64,000 nt of DNA from Streptomyces sp. NBC_01298 (lineage in GTDB: Bacteria; Actinomycetota; Actinomycetes; Streptomycetales; Streptomycetaceae). The translations under genes were made by a program, and so were the position numbers. The DNA is taken from contig NZ_CP108414.1 in the NCBI RefSeq assembly GCF_035978755.1, positions 5,208,001-5,272,000 of the forward strand. The letters are read 5' to 3'. The notes beneath the pieces are model-generated. The model saw only the letters and a program-made list of their open reading frames with translations. It made no database searches and was not told the DNA's origin. Positions 56,469-64,000 of this stretch are shown one piece after another (position 1 is the stretch's first letter; every line of letters begins with the position of its first letter).

Positions 56469-57689
56469 ATGGATGCCGCCTTCACCGCGGAGCAGGACGA
56501 GATACGGCGTACCCTGCGCGAGATCCTGGGCAAACGCTGCGGCCCGGACGAGGTCAAGGCCGCCGTCCGCACCGCCGCCGGACACGACCGCGAGCTGTGG
56601 CAGCAGCTCGCCCGCCAGCTCGGGCTGCCGGGCATCGCCGTGGCCGAGGAGTACGGGGGCGTCGGCTGCGCCCCCGCCGACCTGGTCCTGGCCTGCGAGG
56701 AGACCGGGCGGGTACTGCTGCCCTCACCGCTGCTGGCCACCGCCGTGCTCGCCGTGCCGCTGGTCACCGCCCTGGGCACCGGCGAGCAGCGCTCCGCCCT
56801 GCTGCCGCCGCTCGCGGCGGGCGGGCTCACCGCCGCGCTCGCCGTACCCGGCCCCGCGCTGGCCACCGCCCTCGCCCTGACCGGGGACAACGCCCCGGGC
56901 GAATGGGCCGGCGGCGGCCGGTCCGGCGGGGTGCAGGCCCGCGCCGTGGACGGCGGCTGGCGGCTGTACGGGGAGGTGGCCCAGGTGCTCGACGGTCACA
57001 GCGCCTCGCTGCTGCTGGTCGCCGCGCACGCGGGAGGGTTCGCTCGCAGCCGCACCCTGCTGTTCCTCGTACGGGAGGACGCGCCCGGCCTCGTACGGGA
57101 CCGGCAGACCACCCTGGACGAGACCCGCCCGCAGGGCCGCATCCAACTTCGCGATGTCGAAGCCGAGTTGCTGGGCGGCGAAGACGCCGACGTGGCCGGA
57201 GCCCTCGCCGCCACCGGACGCGGCGCCGCCGCCGTCCTGGCCGCCGAGGCGGTCGGCGCGGCCGGGCAGGCGCTCGCGCGCACCGTGGAGTACGTACAAC
57301 AGCGCGAGCAGTTCGGCCGGGCCATCGGCTCGTTCCAGGCGGTCAAGCACCGCCTCGCCGACCTCTACGTACAGGTCCAGGCGGCCCGCTCCGCCGCCTA
57401 CTACGCCGCCTGGGACCCGGAACAGGGCGGACTCGCCCTGGCCCAGGCCCTGGAAGCGCTGCGGATCACCGCCGGCGAAGCCATCCAGCTGCACGGCGGC
57501 ATCGGCTTCACCTGGGAGCACGACGCGCACCTCTACTTCAAGCGGGCGGCCGCCGACGAACTGCTCTTCGGCCCCGTCCACCGGCTGCGCGCCCACGCCG
57601 CGGAAGCCGCCGGGCTGTTCGCGCCCCTCGGGCCCGCGCCCGTACAAGCCCCCGCCCCCACCCCACGGAACGAGAAGGTGGCCGTCTGA
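56469..57689 (+). CDS. Acyl-CoA dehydrogenase, beta-subunit-like
   Basis: This 406-residue protein has GLPGIAVAEEYGGVGCAPAD in the N-domain, a poorly conserved middle domain, and the C-terminal block VEYVQQREQFGRAIGSFQAV with QLHGGIGFTWEHDAHLYFKR. It resembles the short FadE subunits of heteromeric dehydrogenases, like the gene at 25233, more than the catalytic-Glu type; a long partner could be the product of 34659. GGGGAGGAG precedes the ATG. It overlaps the start of the next gene by one base (TGATG). Confidence 0.9.
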   Translation: MDAAFTAEQDEIRRTLREILGKRCGPDEVKAAVRTAAGHDRELWQQLARQLGLPGIAVAEEYGGVGCAPADLVLACEETGRVLLPSPLLATAVLAVPLVTALGTGEQRSALLPPLAAGGLTAALAVPGPALATALALTGDNAPGEWAGGGRSGGVQARAVDGGWRLYGEVAQVLDGHSASLLLVAAHAGGFARSRTLLFLVREDAPGLVRDRQTTLDETRPQGRIQLRDVEAELLGGEDADVAGALAATGRGAAAVLAAEAVGAAGQALARTVEYVQQREQFGRAIGSFQAVKHRLADLYVQVQAARSAAYYAAWDPEQGGLALAQALEALRITAGEAIQLHGGIGFTWEHDAHLYFKRAAADELLFGPVHRLRAHAAEAAGLFAPLGPAPVQAPAPTPRNEKVAV

Positions 57690-58162
57690 TGGCGCCCGGA
57701 GTCAAGCTGATGCAGAAGGTCTCCTCGACCATGCTGTTCGCCAAGATCGCACCGCACTTCATCCCCGCCATGGACAAGGCGGTGCACAAGCTGACCCGCG
57801 GCAAGGTCATCCTCAGCGCCCAGATGCTCCCCGGCGTGATCCTCACCGCCAAGGGAGCCAAGACCGGCGAACCGCGCACCACCCCGCTCGCGTGCATGCC
57901 GGAGCAGGACGGGGCGAGCTGGATCCTGATCGGCTCGAACTTCGGCCGCCCCGGACACCCGGCGTGGACCGGGAACCTGCTCAAGAACCCTGACGCGGAC
58001 GTGAGTTGGAAGGGTCAGGACATCGCCGTACGCGCCCGCCTGCTGGCGGGTGAGGAACGCGCGGCGGCGTGGCAGGCGGTACTGAAGTTCTGGCCGCCGT
58101 ACGCGGCGTACCAGGCGCGCATCGAGCGCGAGATCCGGTTGTTCCGCCTGGAGCGTCGCTGA
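57689..58162 (+). CDS. DUF385/nitroreductase family deazaflavin-dependent oxidoreductase
   Basis: This 157-residue split-barrel protein is of the Ddn-like family that uses coenzyme F420. After a basic N-terminus it has ILTAKGAKTGEPRTTPLACM, SWILIGSNFGRPGHPAWTGN and LLKNPDADVSWKGQDIAVRA, all typical. Members reduce enones, quinones or nitro groups. It is coupled to the acyl-CoA dehydrogenase gene at 56469 and therefore controlled by the same operator copy. It could reduce an alpha-beta-unsaturated ketone in the pathway; this is inference. Confidence 0.9.
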   Translation: MAPGVKLMQKVSSTMLFAKIAPHFIPAMDKAVHKLTRGKVILSAQMLPGVILTAKGAKTGEPRTTPLACMPEQDGASWILIGSNFGRPGHPAWTGNLLKNPDADVSWKGQDIAVRARLLAGEERAAAWQAVLKFWPPYAAYQARIEREIRLFRLERR

Positions 58163-58205
58163 TCGCGGCGGAAGTCCCGTAAGGCCGAAGCCCCGTAAGG
58201 CCGAA

Positions 58206-58237
58206 GCGGCGGCGGACCCGGTGGGGGTCCGCCGCTT
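58206..58237. terminator. Bidirectional hairpin terminator
   Basis: GGCGGACCC (58211-58219) pairs with GGGTCCGCC (58225-58233), flanked by GCGGC/GCCGC-like extensions. It lies between the convergent DUF385 and TetR genes. Confidence 0.8.
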
Positions 58238-58883
58238 ACTTCGTCGGCTTCTTGCCCGTGATGCCCAGGTGGACCAGGAGCGCCAGGTTCGGCTTCAGTT
58301 CCGCCTGCTTGACGCCCCAGGTCTGGAACCCCTTCTGGTGCGAGGCGACCGCCGCCAGCATGGCGACCAGCGAACCGGCCATCGCCGCCGGACTCACGTC
58401 CTTGTCGACCTTGCCCTTGGCCTGGAGCTCCTTCATCGACTCCGTGAGGGAGTTGGTGACGGAGTTCAGGATCTTCATGCGGATCTTGTAGAACCGCTTG
58501 TCCCCCTCGGCCGCGCCGAGGTCGACGACCCGCAGGATCGCGTCGTTGCGCCGCCAGAACTCCAGGAAGCCGTCCACGAGTTCCTCTGCCGCCGCCCAGC
58601 CCGCCTTGCCGACCCACGCGCGCCCCTCGACCAGTGAGGTCAACTGGGCGCCCTCGTTGGCCATGCGCTCCGCGATCTCCAGGACGGCGCCTTCGACGTC
58701 CGGGAAGTACTGGTAGAAGGTCGCGGGGGAGGTACCGGCCTTGCGGGCGACGTCGATCACTTTGACGTCGCGGTACGGCGAGGAGCTGAGCATCTCGCTG
58801 AGGCAGTCGAGCAGCTTCTGCCTCGTCGCCTGACCGCGCCGGCCGGCAACGCGACCGTCGACGGTGCGTACTTGTCCTGTCAT
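58236..58883 (-). CDS. TetR family regulator (candidate controller of the catabolic regulon)
   Basis: This 215-residue protein has an N-terminal TetR helix-turn-helix (about 15-65: RQKLLDCLSEMLSSSPYRDV, VIDVARKAGTSPATFYQYFP). The all-helical ligand domain follows (LEIAERMANEGAQLTSLVEG, DGFLEFWRRNDAILRVVDLG, AAMAGSLVAMLAAVASHQKG). TetR dimers bind palindromes of about this size. A degenerate copy of the motif overlaps its own start codon (58877-58891), which would allow autoregulation. It is the only TetR gene in the window and is near the regulon members, so it is the best candidate regulator. The ligand is probably an acyl-CoA or pathway acid. A regulator encoded elsewhere cannot be excluded. 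Confidence 0.9.
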   Translation of the reverse strand: MTGQVRTVDGRVAGRRGQATRQKLLDCLSEMLSSSPYRDVKVIDVARKAGTSPATFYQYFPDVEGAVLEIAERMANEGAQLTSLVEGRAWVGKAGWAAAEELVDGFLEFWRRNDAILRVVDLGAAEGDKRFYKIRMKILNSVTNSLTESMKELQAKGKVDKDVSPAAMAGSLVAMLAAVASHQKGFQTWGVKQAELKPNLALLVHLGITGKKPTK

Positions 58884-58891
58884 GCCGTCAG
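58877..58891. promoter_or_regulatory. Degenerate operator copy overlapping the TetR gene start
   Basis: On the minus strand CTGACGGCATGACAG has one perfect half-site (CTGAC) and one altered (GACAG for GTCAG). It spans the ATG of the TetR gene. Confidence 0.5.
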
Positions 58892-59054
58892 CTTACCGAG
58901 GGGTGATCGGCGCGCGATTCGGCCGCCTGCAAATGGGGTTACGGGACGCCTGGCCTGGGCGTACCGCGCTCCCGGCCGGTCACAGCGAGCGATTCCGGCC
59001 GGGTGGGCGCCCCGGGCGCGCCGTCCGGCTTCGGCGCCTATCCCCCGAATAGTC

Positions 59055-59075
59055 TTATCAACAGGCTGTGGACAA
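59055..59075. promoter_or_regulatory. Pair of DnaA-box-like sequences facing each other
   Basis: TTATCAACA (59055-59063, one mismatch from TTATCCACA) and TGTGGACAA (59067-59075, exact reverse complement of the Streptomyces box TTGTCCACA) are three bases apart. They lie in the 301-bp gap 58884-59184 between the TetR and VOC genes. No replication genes are nearby, so this is a possible DnaA binding or titration site, not an origin. Confidence 0.5.
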
Positions 59076-59184
59076 GTTTTCGGGCACATCATGATCCGGA
59101 GGACATGGCTGGGCGAGCGAGGCAGAACGTGCGCGGAGGGTGCACACCCTTGCACACCCCCGCACAACGGAAGGAACCGGGCTC

Positions 59185-59985
59185 ATGGCCGCATTCGCGG
59201 AAGGCGCACCCTGCTGGGTCGACGCCTCGCTGCCGGACGTGGAAGCCGGCAAGCGCTTCTACGGTGAGCTCTTCGGGTGGACCTTCGCTGACAGTGCGGG
59301 AGCCGCGTACGGCCACTACACCCAGGCCTACAGCCGCGGCCGCAACGTCGCCGCCCTCGCCCCCAAGCCCGACGGGCGCATGCCGACCGTCTGGGGGATC
59401 TACCTCTACACCACCGACGCGTACGCCTGCGCCCAGCGCATCCGCGCCGCCGGCGGCCAGATGGTGATGGACCCGATGCCGGTCGGCCCCTACGGGACCG
59501 CCGCGATGGCCGCCGACCCCGGCGGGGCCGTCTTCGGGCTGTGGCAGCCCGGCACCCACCACGGCTTCGACGCCCAGAACGAGCCCTACACGTACTGCTG
59601 GTCCGAGGTGTACACCCGGGCCCGCGACGCCGTGGACGTCTTCTACGCCAAGGTCTTCGGCTACGTCCCCGAGGACCAGAACGACGACGTGTCGGGCATC
59701 GAGTACCGCGTCTGGTCCCCGCCCGGCACCGCGCCGGGCTCGGAGACCGCCGTCCTGGGGCGCAGCCTGATCACCGACGCCTTCCCGGAGATCATGCCCG
59801 CGCACTTCCTCGCGTACTTCGCCGTCCCGGACTGCGACCAGTCCGTGGCGATGGTGCAGCGCCTCGGCGGCCGGGTGACCGCCGACCCCTTCGACACTCC
59901 GTACGGGCGCATCGCGGTGGTCGCGGACAACCAGGGCGCGGTCTTCGGCCTGCTCTCGGAGCCGCGGACCAGGACGGGCCGCTAG
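59185..59985 (+). CDS. VOC family protein (two glyoxalase-like domains)
   Basis: This 266-residue protein has two vicinal-oxygen-chelate domains: about 8-120 (GAPCWVDASLPDVEAGKRFY, AADPGGAVFGLWQPGTHHGF) and about 135-258 (YCWSEVYTRARDAVDVFYAK, VVADNQGAVFGLLSEPRT). It is similar in layout to the protein at 41207, but the overall identity looks modest. The GTHHGF motif after the first domain is typical of Streptomyces members of this group, which are mostly uncharacterised. AAGGAA lies before the ATG. A weak hairpin (CGGCTGG/CCAGCCG, 59986-60002) follows the stop and may terminate both this and the convergent gene. Confidence 0.9.
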   Translation: MAAFAEGAPCWVDASLPDVEAGKRFYGELFGWTFADSAGAAYGHYTQAYSRGRNVAALAPKPDGRMPTVWGIYLYTTDAYACAQRIRAAGGQMVMDPMPVGPYGTAAMAADPGGAVFGLWQPGTHHGFDAQNEPYTYCWSEVYTRARDAVDVFYAKVFGYVPEDQNDDVSGIEYRVWSPPGTAPGSETAVLGRSLITDAFPEIMPAHFLAYFAVPDCDQSVAMVQRLGGRVTADPFDTPYGRIAVVADNQGAVFGLLSEPRTRTGR

Positions 59986-60020
59986 CGGCTGGCTGCCAGC
60001 CGGTCCCGGTCCCGTACGTC

Positions 60021-61703
60021 CTACGGCTTCACGGTGACGTCGTCCCGGCGGCTCTCGGCGTCGAAGTGCTTGCCGTCCGCGTCGCGGTAGCGGGCGATCC
60101 AGGCGCCGGTGCCCTCGGCGGTGAAGGCGTGGGAGAAGTCCCCGGCCTCGGTGGTCACCGAGTGGCCCTTGTAGACGTACTCCTGGCTGCCGGCGGGCTG
60201 GAAGTAGAACAGCACGAGCTGGCCGCCGTAGGCCTCCTCCGGGGTCCCGTGCCGCAGGGTGCCCTTGACGGAGAAGGTCTCGCCCTCGCGCAGCGGCTCC
60301 GGCCCCGCGTTGAACCTCGTGAACTCCGTCGCCGTCCGGGTCAGCCGCACCGGCTCGGTGACGGAGCCCTGCATGCGCGCCGCCGCGGCGTAGCGGAGCC
60401 GCCAGTAGCCGTCCGCCTCGCCCGGCAGGGTCTGCTCGAAGCGGGCGGAGACCAGATCGACGGTGAACACGTTGCGCGTCTTCCAGTCCGTCTTGCCGTC
60501 GGCCGAGTACTGCACCTCGATCAGGGTGGGGGCCGGGCTGAGCGGCTTGTGGGCGAGGCCCCCGGTGAAGGTCACGCCGGCGGCGCCGATCGTCGTCTTG
60601 ACCTCCGTGAAATAGCTGACCTCGACGACCTCGACCTTGGTGGCCGCGCTGACGTACCGCAGCCACGGGGACCTGCCGCCCGCCCACGTGGTCTTCACCG
60701 GGCCGCGGTGGACCGTCATCAGCTGCCGCTCGAACCGGCCGTCCGCCGTCGTCTTCGGCTCACCGGTGAGGTCCGCGAGCATCGCCGTGCCCTCGGGGAC
60801 GGGCCTCCGCGTGCCGTCCGCGGCGGTCCTGAGGGCCTGGCCCGTGATCTTGGTGGTGGTTCCGTAGCGGGCCTTGATCTTCCGGGACTCGGGGTCGAGG
60901 ACGATCTCGGCCTTCTGGCGGACCGCGCGGGCGGTCTCGCTGCCGCTTCCGGGGCTCAGGTCCGGGGTTTCCAGGACGTCGACGCGCACATCGGTGTGGT
61001 CCTCCGTGCCCCGGAAGGCGAACGGAGCGGAGACGTGGCCCCGCGCGTCGGTGGTCGCCTCCTGCGAGGTGCGGTCGCCGGAGATGAGGACCTTGGTGTT
61101 CTTCAGCGGTGCGGTCGCCCCGGTGCGCGGGTCGAGGGTGGTGACGTCCGCGGACACGGTGGTCCCGAGCTGGTCGAGGGACACCCCGTCCGCCGCGTCC
61201 ACGTTGCCGACCACCGAGCGCAGCCGGTAGTCGAAGTCCCCGCAGACGACGGGCCCGGCGGCGGAGCCGAGTTCGAGCGTGTACATCCCGAGCGCGGCCG
61301 GCTTGAGCGGCTCCGAGACCAGCTGGAAGTCGGGGAAGACGCCGTCCGGGTCGGTCACCTTGCGGAACGTGTCGACGGAGGCCACGCGCAGCCCCGTCTT
61401 CTTGTCCCGCAGGTGGACGACGAGGCCTTCGGGCACGCCCGTCCCGTCCTGCGCGCTGTGGACGCTGAGGGATCCGTCCTGCTTGGCGTACATGTCCGGC
61501 GGGCAGACGGGGGGCGCGGGGGCCGCGGGGGCCGCGGGGACCGCGGCGGATCCGGGGGAAGGATCGACGTCGGGGACGGACGACGCACCCGGTGCGCCGG
61601 ACCCGCCGGTCCCCTCGGCCGCGGCGTGCACCGACCCCGGCACGGCCAGGCCCCCGATCAGCGCAGTGGCGGCGACTACGGCCGAAGTCAAACGGTGACG
61701 CAC
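60021..61703 (-). CDS. Large secreted protein with Ig-like/carbohydrate-domain character
   Basis: This 560-residue exported protein has a signal peptide to about residue 28 (LTSAVVAATALIGGLAVPGS, VHAAA). A Pro/Ala/Gly-rich linker follows, then ~500 residues of beta-rich sequence that reads like several Ig-like or CarboxypepD-reg-like modules (DARGHVSAPFAFRGTEDHTD, VYKGHSVTTEAGDFSHAFTA). One Cys pair (PPVCPPDMYA and VVCGDFDYR) may form a disulphide. No catalytic motif is recognised, so it may bind or scaffold at the cell surface. GTG 61703 follows GGGGGGATCC. It is divergent from the kinase gene. Confidence 0.8.
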   Translation of the reverse strand: MRHRLTSAVVAATALIGGLAVPGSVHAAAEGTGGSGAPGASSVPDVDPSPGSAAVPAAPAAPAPPVCPPDMYAKQDGSLSVHSAQDGTGVPEGLVVHLRDKKTGLRVASVDTFRKVTDPDGVFPDFQLVSEPLKPAALGMYTLELGSAAGPVVCGDFDYRLRSVVGNVDAADGVSLDQLGTTVSADVTTLDPRTGATAPLKNTKVLISGDRTSQEATTDARGHVSAPFAFRGTEDHTDVRVDVLETPDLSPGSGSETARAVRQKAEIVLDPESRKIKARYGTTTKITGQALRTAADGTRRPVPEGTAMLADLTGEPKTTADGRFERQLMTVHRGPVKTTWAGGRSPWLRYVSAATKVEVVEVSYFTEVKTTIGAAGVTFTGGLAHKPLSPAPTLIEVQYSADGKTDWKTRNVFTVDLVSARFEQTLPGEADGYWRLRYAAAARMQGSVTEPVRLTRTATEFTRFNAGPEPLREGETFSVKGTLRHGTPEEAYGGQLVLFYFQPAGSQEYVYKGHSVTTEAGDFSHAFTAEGTGAWIARYRDADGKHFDAESRRDDVTVKP

Positions 61704-61772
61704 GGATCCCCCCGGACCTTGAACGAGACGAGCTGAACGGGGGCTTAGACCCCTGGCACCCGCGATGGGTTG

Positions 61773-61857
61773 TACGCCTCTCCGTACGCCTTTCCGTACA
61801 CCCTTCCGCGCGCCTCTCCGCACGCCTTTCCGTACGGGTTTCCCTACGTACTTTCCG
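61773..61857. repeat. Seven tandem 12-bp repeats upstream of the secreted protein gene
   Basis: Seven consecutive 12-13-base units of TACGCCTYTCCG and variants lie between the divergent secreted-protein and kinase genes (gap 61704-62133), 70 to 155 bp upstream of the secreted-protein start. Units 1 and 2 and 5 are nearly identical, while 3, 4, 6 and 7 have diverged. The array may affect promoter activity or mRNA leader structure. The rest of the gap shows no gene. Confidence 0.75.
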
Positions 61858-62133
61858 TACGGGCCGCGGGTTCAGCGCGCGCTCGTCCCGCAGCGGCCCG
61901 TCCGGCCCCGGCCCGGCTCGCCCGCCGTGCCGGGGCCGGACCAGGCGCGGGCCTGACAGAATCGGGGGTGCGCGACCCGGGCGGCCCCCGGGGGTGAGAC
62001 GCTGCACGGGGCACGGCCCCGCGGCGGCTCGCGCGCATCCGGTGACGTGACGGCGATGACGGCGACGCCACCGGCGACGGCTGGAAGAGCGGGGACCGCG
62101 TAGGACCCCGTACGGGGATGGGTGTGGAGGCGA

Positions 62134-64000
62134 GTGGTGGAGCAGCTGACGCAGCACGACCCGAGACGGATCGGCCCCTTCGAGGTGCTGGGACGGCTCG
62201 GCGCCGGCGGCATGGGGCTGGTCTATCTCGCCCGGTCGGCGTCCGGACGCCGGGTGGCGATCAAGACGGTGCGCACCGAACTCGCCGAGGACCAGCTGTT
62301 CCGGGTCCGTTTCACCCGTGAGGTGGAGGCGGCCCGCGCCGTCTCCGGCTTCTACACCGCGGCCGTGGTCGACGCCGACCCGCGCGCGGCCGTGCCGTGG
62401 CTGGCCACCGCGTACGTACCGGCGCCCTCCCTGGAGGAGATCGTCCACGAGTGCGGGCCCATGCCCGCCCAGGCCGTACGGTGGCTCGCCGCCGGCATCG
62501 CCGAGGCGCTCCAGTCGATCCACGGGGCGGGCCTGGTCCACCGCGACCTGAAGCCCTCCAACGTGCTCGTCGTCGAGGACGGCCCGCGCGTGATCGACTT
62601 CGGCATCGCCAGCGGGGTCTCCAACACCCGCCTGACCATGACGAACGTCGCCGTCGGTACCCCCGCCTACATGTCGCCGGAGCAGGCCAAGGACTCGCGC
62701 AGCGTCAAGGGCGCCAGCGACGTGTTCTCGCTCGGCTCCACGCTGGTCTTCGCCGCCACCGGGCATCCGCCGTACCACGGGGCGAACCCGGTGGAGACGG
62801 TCTTCATGCTGCTGCGCGAGGGCCCCAACCTGGACGGGCTCCCCGACGAGCTCCGCCCGCTGATCGACTCCTGCATGCAGATGGACGCCACGCAGCGGCC
62901 GACCCCGGCCGACCTGCAGGCGCAGCTGGCCCCGCACCTCTTCGAGGGCGGCGACGAGAGCGGTACCGCCTCGGCGTGGCTGCCCGAGCGGGCCGTCGCG
63001 ATGATCGAGGCCCGGCGGGCCGGCCACCGCAACGCGGCCGCCGCGGCCGCCGCCGCGGCGGTGCCGAAGCCGGCGCTGCCCCGGGCCGGGATCTCCGCGC
63101 CCATCGAGAGCGCCGGTCCGGCCGCCGGTCACGGGTCCGGTCCCGCCTCGGGGCCCGCCACGCACCGCCGCCAGCGCGGCGGAGCCGACCCCTGGACCGA
63201 CCCGCGCACCGGCCAGGCCGTCCCGCAGCGCCCCGAGCACCCGCCGATGGCGCCCTCGGGCGAGCCCGTGCGGCTCGGCGGCTCCCCGGTGCCGATCGGC
63301 CCGGGCCCGCAGGCCTCCGCTTCCGCGCCGGCCGCCCACGCCGCCGCCGCGGACTCCGCGACCGGCTGGATCCGGCCGCCCGCCGGCACCCCGGTGGCGG
63401 GCCCCGCGCCCTCGGTCCTCGTACCGAACCCGGGCCCGGCCCCCGACAGCGGCCGGTGGCGGCCCTGGCGGTTCCGGATGTCCAACGAGGTCTGGGGCAC
63501 TCCGACCGTCGCCGGCGACCTGCTCTACGTCACCTCCTTCGAGGTGCACGCCCTGGACGTGGCCAGCGGCCGCCGCCAGTTCAAGACCCGCGACGTCGCC
63601 TGGTCCATGGCCGTCTCCGACGGGCGCATCCACGCCTCCGACGGCCCCTCCCTCTACGCGCTGGACGCCACCGACGGCTCCGAGCGCTGGCGGCTGTCCG
63701 CCGACGCCTGGGTGTACGCCCTGCGCGCCGAGCGGGGCACCGTCGTCACCGCCACGCGCGGAGGCGGCGTACAGGCCTGGGAGTCGTCCAGCGGGCACAA
63801 GCTGTGGGAACTGACCGGCGCGCAGAGCGAGTTCGAGACCACCGAGGCGGCTCCCGTCCTGCACGACGGCACGGTCTACGTGTGGCAGGACGCCCGGCTG
63901 CGCGCCCTCGACGCCCGCTCCGGCCGGGAGTCCTGGTCCTACCCGATCGGCGACTCGGCCTCCTGCGGGAACGTGCCCGTACGGGTCACCCCCGCCCCCG
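62134..64000 (+). CDS. Serine/threonine protein kinase with PQQ-repeat sensor domain, 3' end cut off
   Basis: The frame is open to the window end; 622 residues are visible. The Hanks-type kinase domain spans about 13-270: Gly-rich loop LGAGGMGLV (22-30), Lys44 in [12 protein letters not shown] (136-143) as catalytic loop, DFG at 155-157, then [14 protein letters not shown] Pro/Ala-rich linker with no evident membrane helix (about 285-445) leads to PQQ-like beta-propeller repeats from about residue 450 ([51 protein letters not shown]). The propeller is a likely sensor or partner-binding domain. Start is GTG 62134; GTG 62137 is also possible. Confidence 0.93.
   Translation, partial: MVEQLTQHDPRRIGPFEVLGRLGAGGMGLVYLARSASGRRVAIKTVRTELAEDQLFRVRFTREVEAARAVSGFYTAAVVDADPRAAVPWLATAYVPAPSLEEIVHECGPMPAQAVRWLAAGIAEALQSIHGAGLVHRDLKPSNVLVVEDGPRVIDFGIASGVSNTRLTMTNVAVGTPAYMSPEQAKDSRSVKGASDVFSLGSTLVFAATGHPPYHGANPVETVFMLLREGPNLDGLPDELRPLIDSCMQMDATQRPTPADLQAQLAPHLFEGGDESGTASAWLPERAVAMIEARRAGHRNAAAAAAAAAVPKPALPRAGISAPIESAGPAAGHGSGPASGPATHRRQRGGADPWTDPRTGQAVPQRPEHPPMAPSGEPVRLGGSPVPIGPGPQASASAPAAHAAAADSATGWIRPPAGTPVAGPAPSVLVPNPGPAPDSGRWRPWRFRMSNEVWGTPTVAGDLLYVTSFEVHALDVASGRRQFKTRDVAWSMAVSDGRIHASDGPSLYALDATDGSERWRLSADAWVYALRAERGTVVTATRGGGVQAWESSSGHKLWELTGAQSEFETTEAAPVLHDGTVYVWQDARLRALDARSGRESWSYPIGDSASCGNVPVRVTPAP

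Noticed and set aside
59041..59184. Chromosomal or plasmid replication origin
   Set aside because: There is only one pair of DnaA-like boxes, no dnaA/dnaN or rep gene nearby, and no AT-rich unwinding region.
60760..63864. 1034-codon open frame on the minus strand
   Set aside because: It is antisense of the kinase and a shifted frame of the secreted protein gene; no real protein features.
1..64000. tRNA or rRNA genes
   Set aside because: No cloverleaf-like or conserved rRNA segment was noticed in the gaps; a covariance-model scan would be decisive.

Overview
The window comes from a high-GC actinobacterium, almost certainly a Streptomyces. The coding bias is strongly G/C-ending, GTG starts are common, TTA codons are rare, and many families are Streptomyces-typical: DmdR1, the SCO4402 family, XRE-DUF5753/DUF397 pairs, LppU/SCO3897, DUF5713 and a PQQ-tailed Ser/Thr kinase. 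Both end genes (dmdR1 and the kinase) are cut by the window edge. All calls come from reading the sequence; no database search was run.

Layout. 1-8.4 kb: 3' end of the iron regulator dmdR1; an alpha/beta hydrolase with a LexA-like box and a TTA codon; a DUF1330 gene; two decayed gene remnants; a TrmB/LuxR-type regulator; a 58-residue secreted peptide; and two secreted cell-wall enzymes (CHAP and Rpf) sharing a C-terminal repeat module. 8.4-21 kb: an ABC exporter pair, a PrimPol-domain protein, a TPR regulator, a repeat-rich membrane protein, a substrate-binding lipoprotein, a SCO4402-family protein with purU, a sigma/anti-sigma pair and an EF-hand protein. 21-26.2 kb: acyl-CoA ligase, amidohydrolase and two acyl-CoA dehydrogenases. 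26.5-32.6 kb: regulatory and small genes, including a SigE-type sigma factor with a membrane partner, LppU, and a WhiJ-like locus (XRE, DUF397, HATPase). 32.6-48.3 kb: more catabolic genes (cyclase, SDR, acyl-CoA dehydrogenase, alcohol dehydrogenase, flavin reductase, enoyl-CoA hydratase, ADP-forming acyl-CoA ligase, FAD oxidoreductase, DUF35), interspersed with GlxA, HD-domain and VOC genes. 48.3-53.2 kb: PNPOx protein, lipoprotein, a tandem pair of D-Ala-D-Ala carboxypeptidases and a thiolase-like protein. 53.2-56.4 kb: a small membrane protein followed by a DNA methylase and specificity subunit with no restriction subunit. 56.4-64 kb: acyl-CoA dehydrogenase, DUF385 protein, TetR regulator, VOC protein, a secreted protein and the kinase.

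The main unifying observation is a 15-bp palindrome, CTGACGNNNCGTCAG and close variants. It sits just upstream of at least eight catabolic transcription units between 21 and 57 kb, and a weaker copy overlaps the start of the TetR gene at 58.2-58.9 kb. I infer one TetR-controlled acyl-CoA regulon for a branched, alicyclic, terpenoid or steroid-like substrate, spread over about 36 kb and interrupted by unrelated genes. The TetR protein is the most likely, but unproven, regulator. A second small regulon is suggested at the WhiJ-like locus, where the palindrome TGCACCGGTGCA occurs in two promoters.
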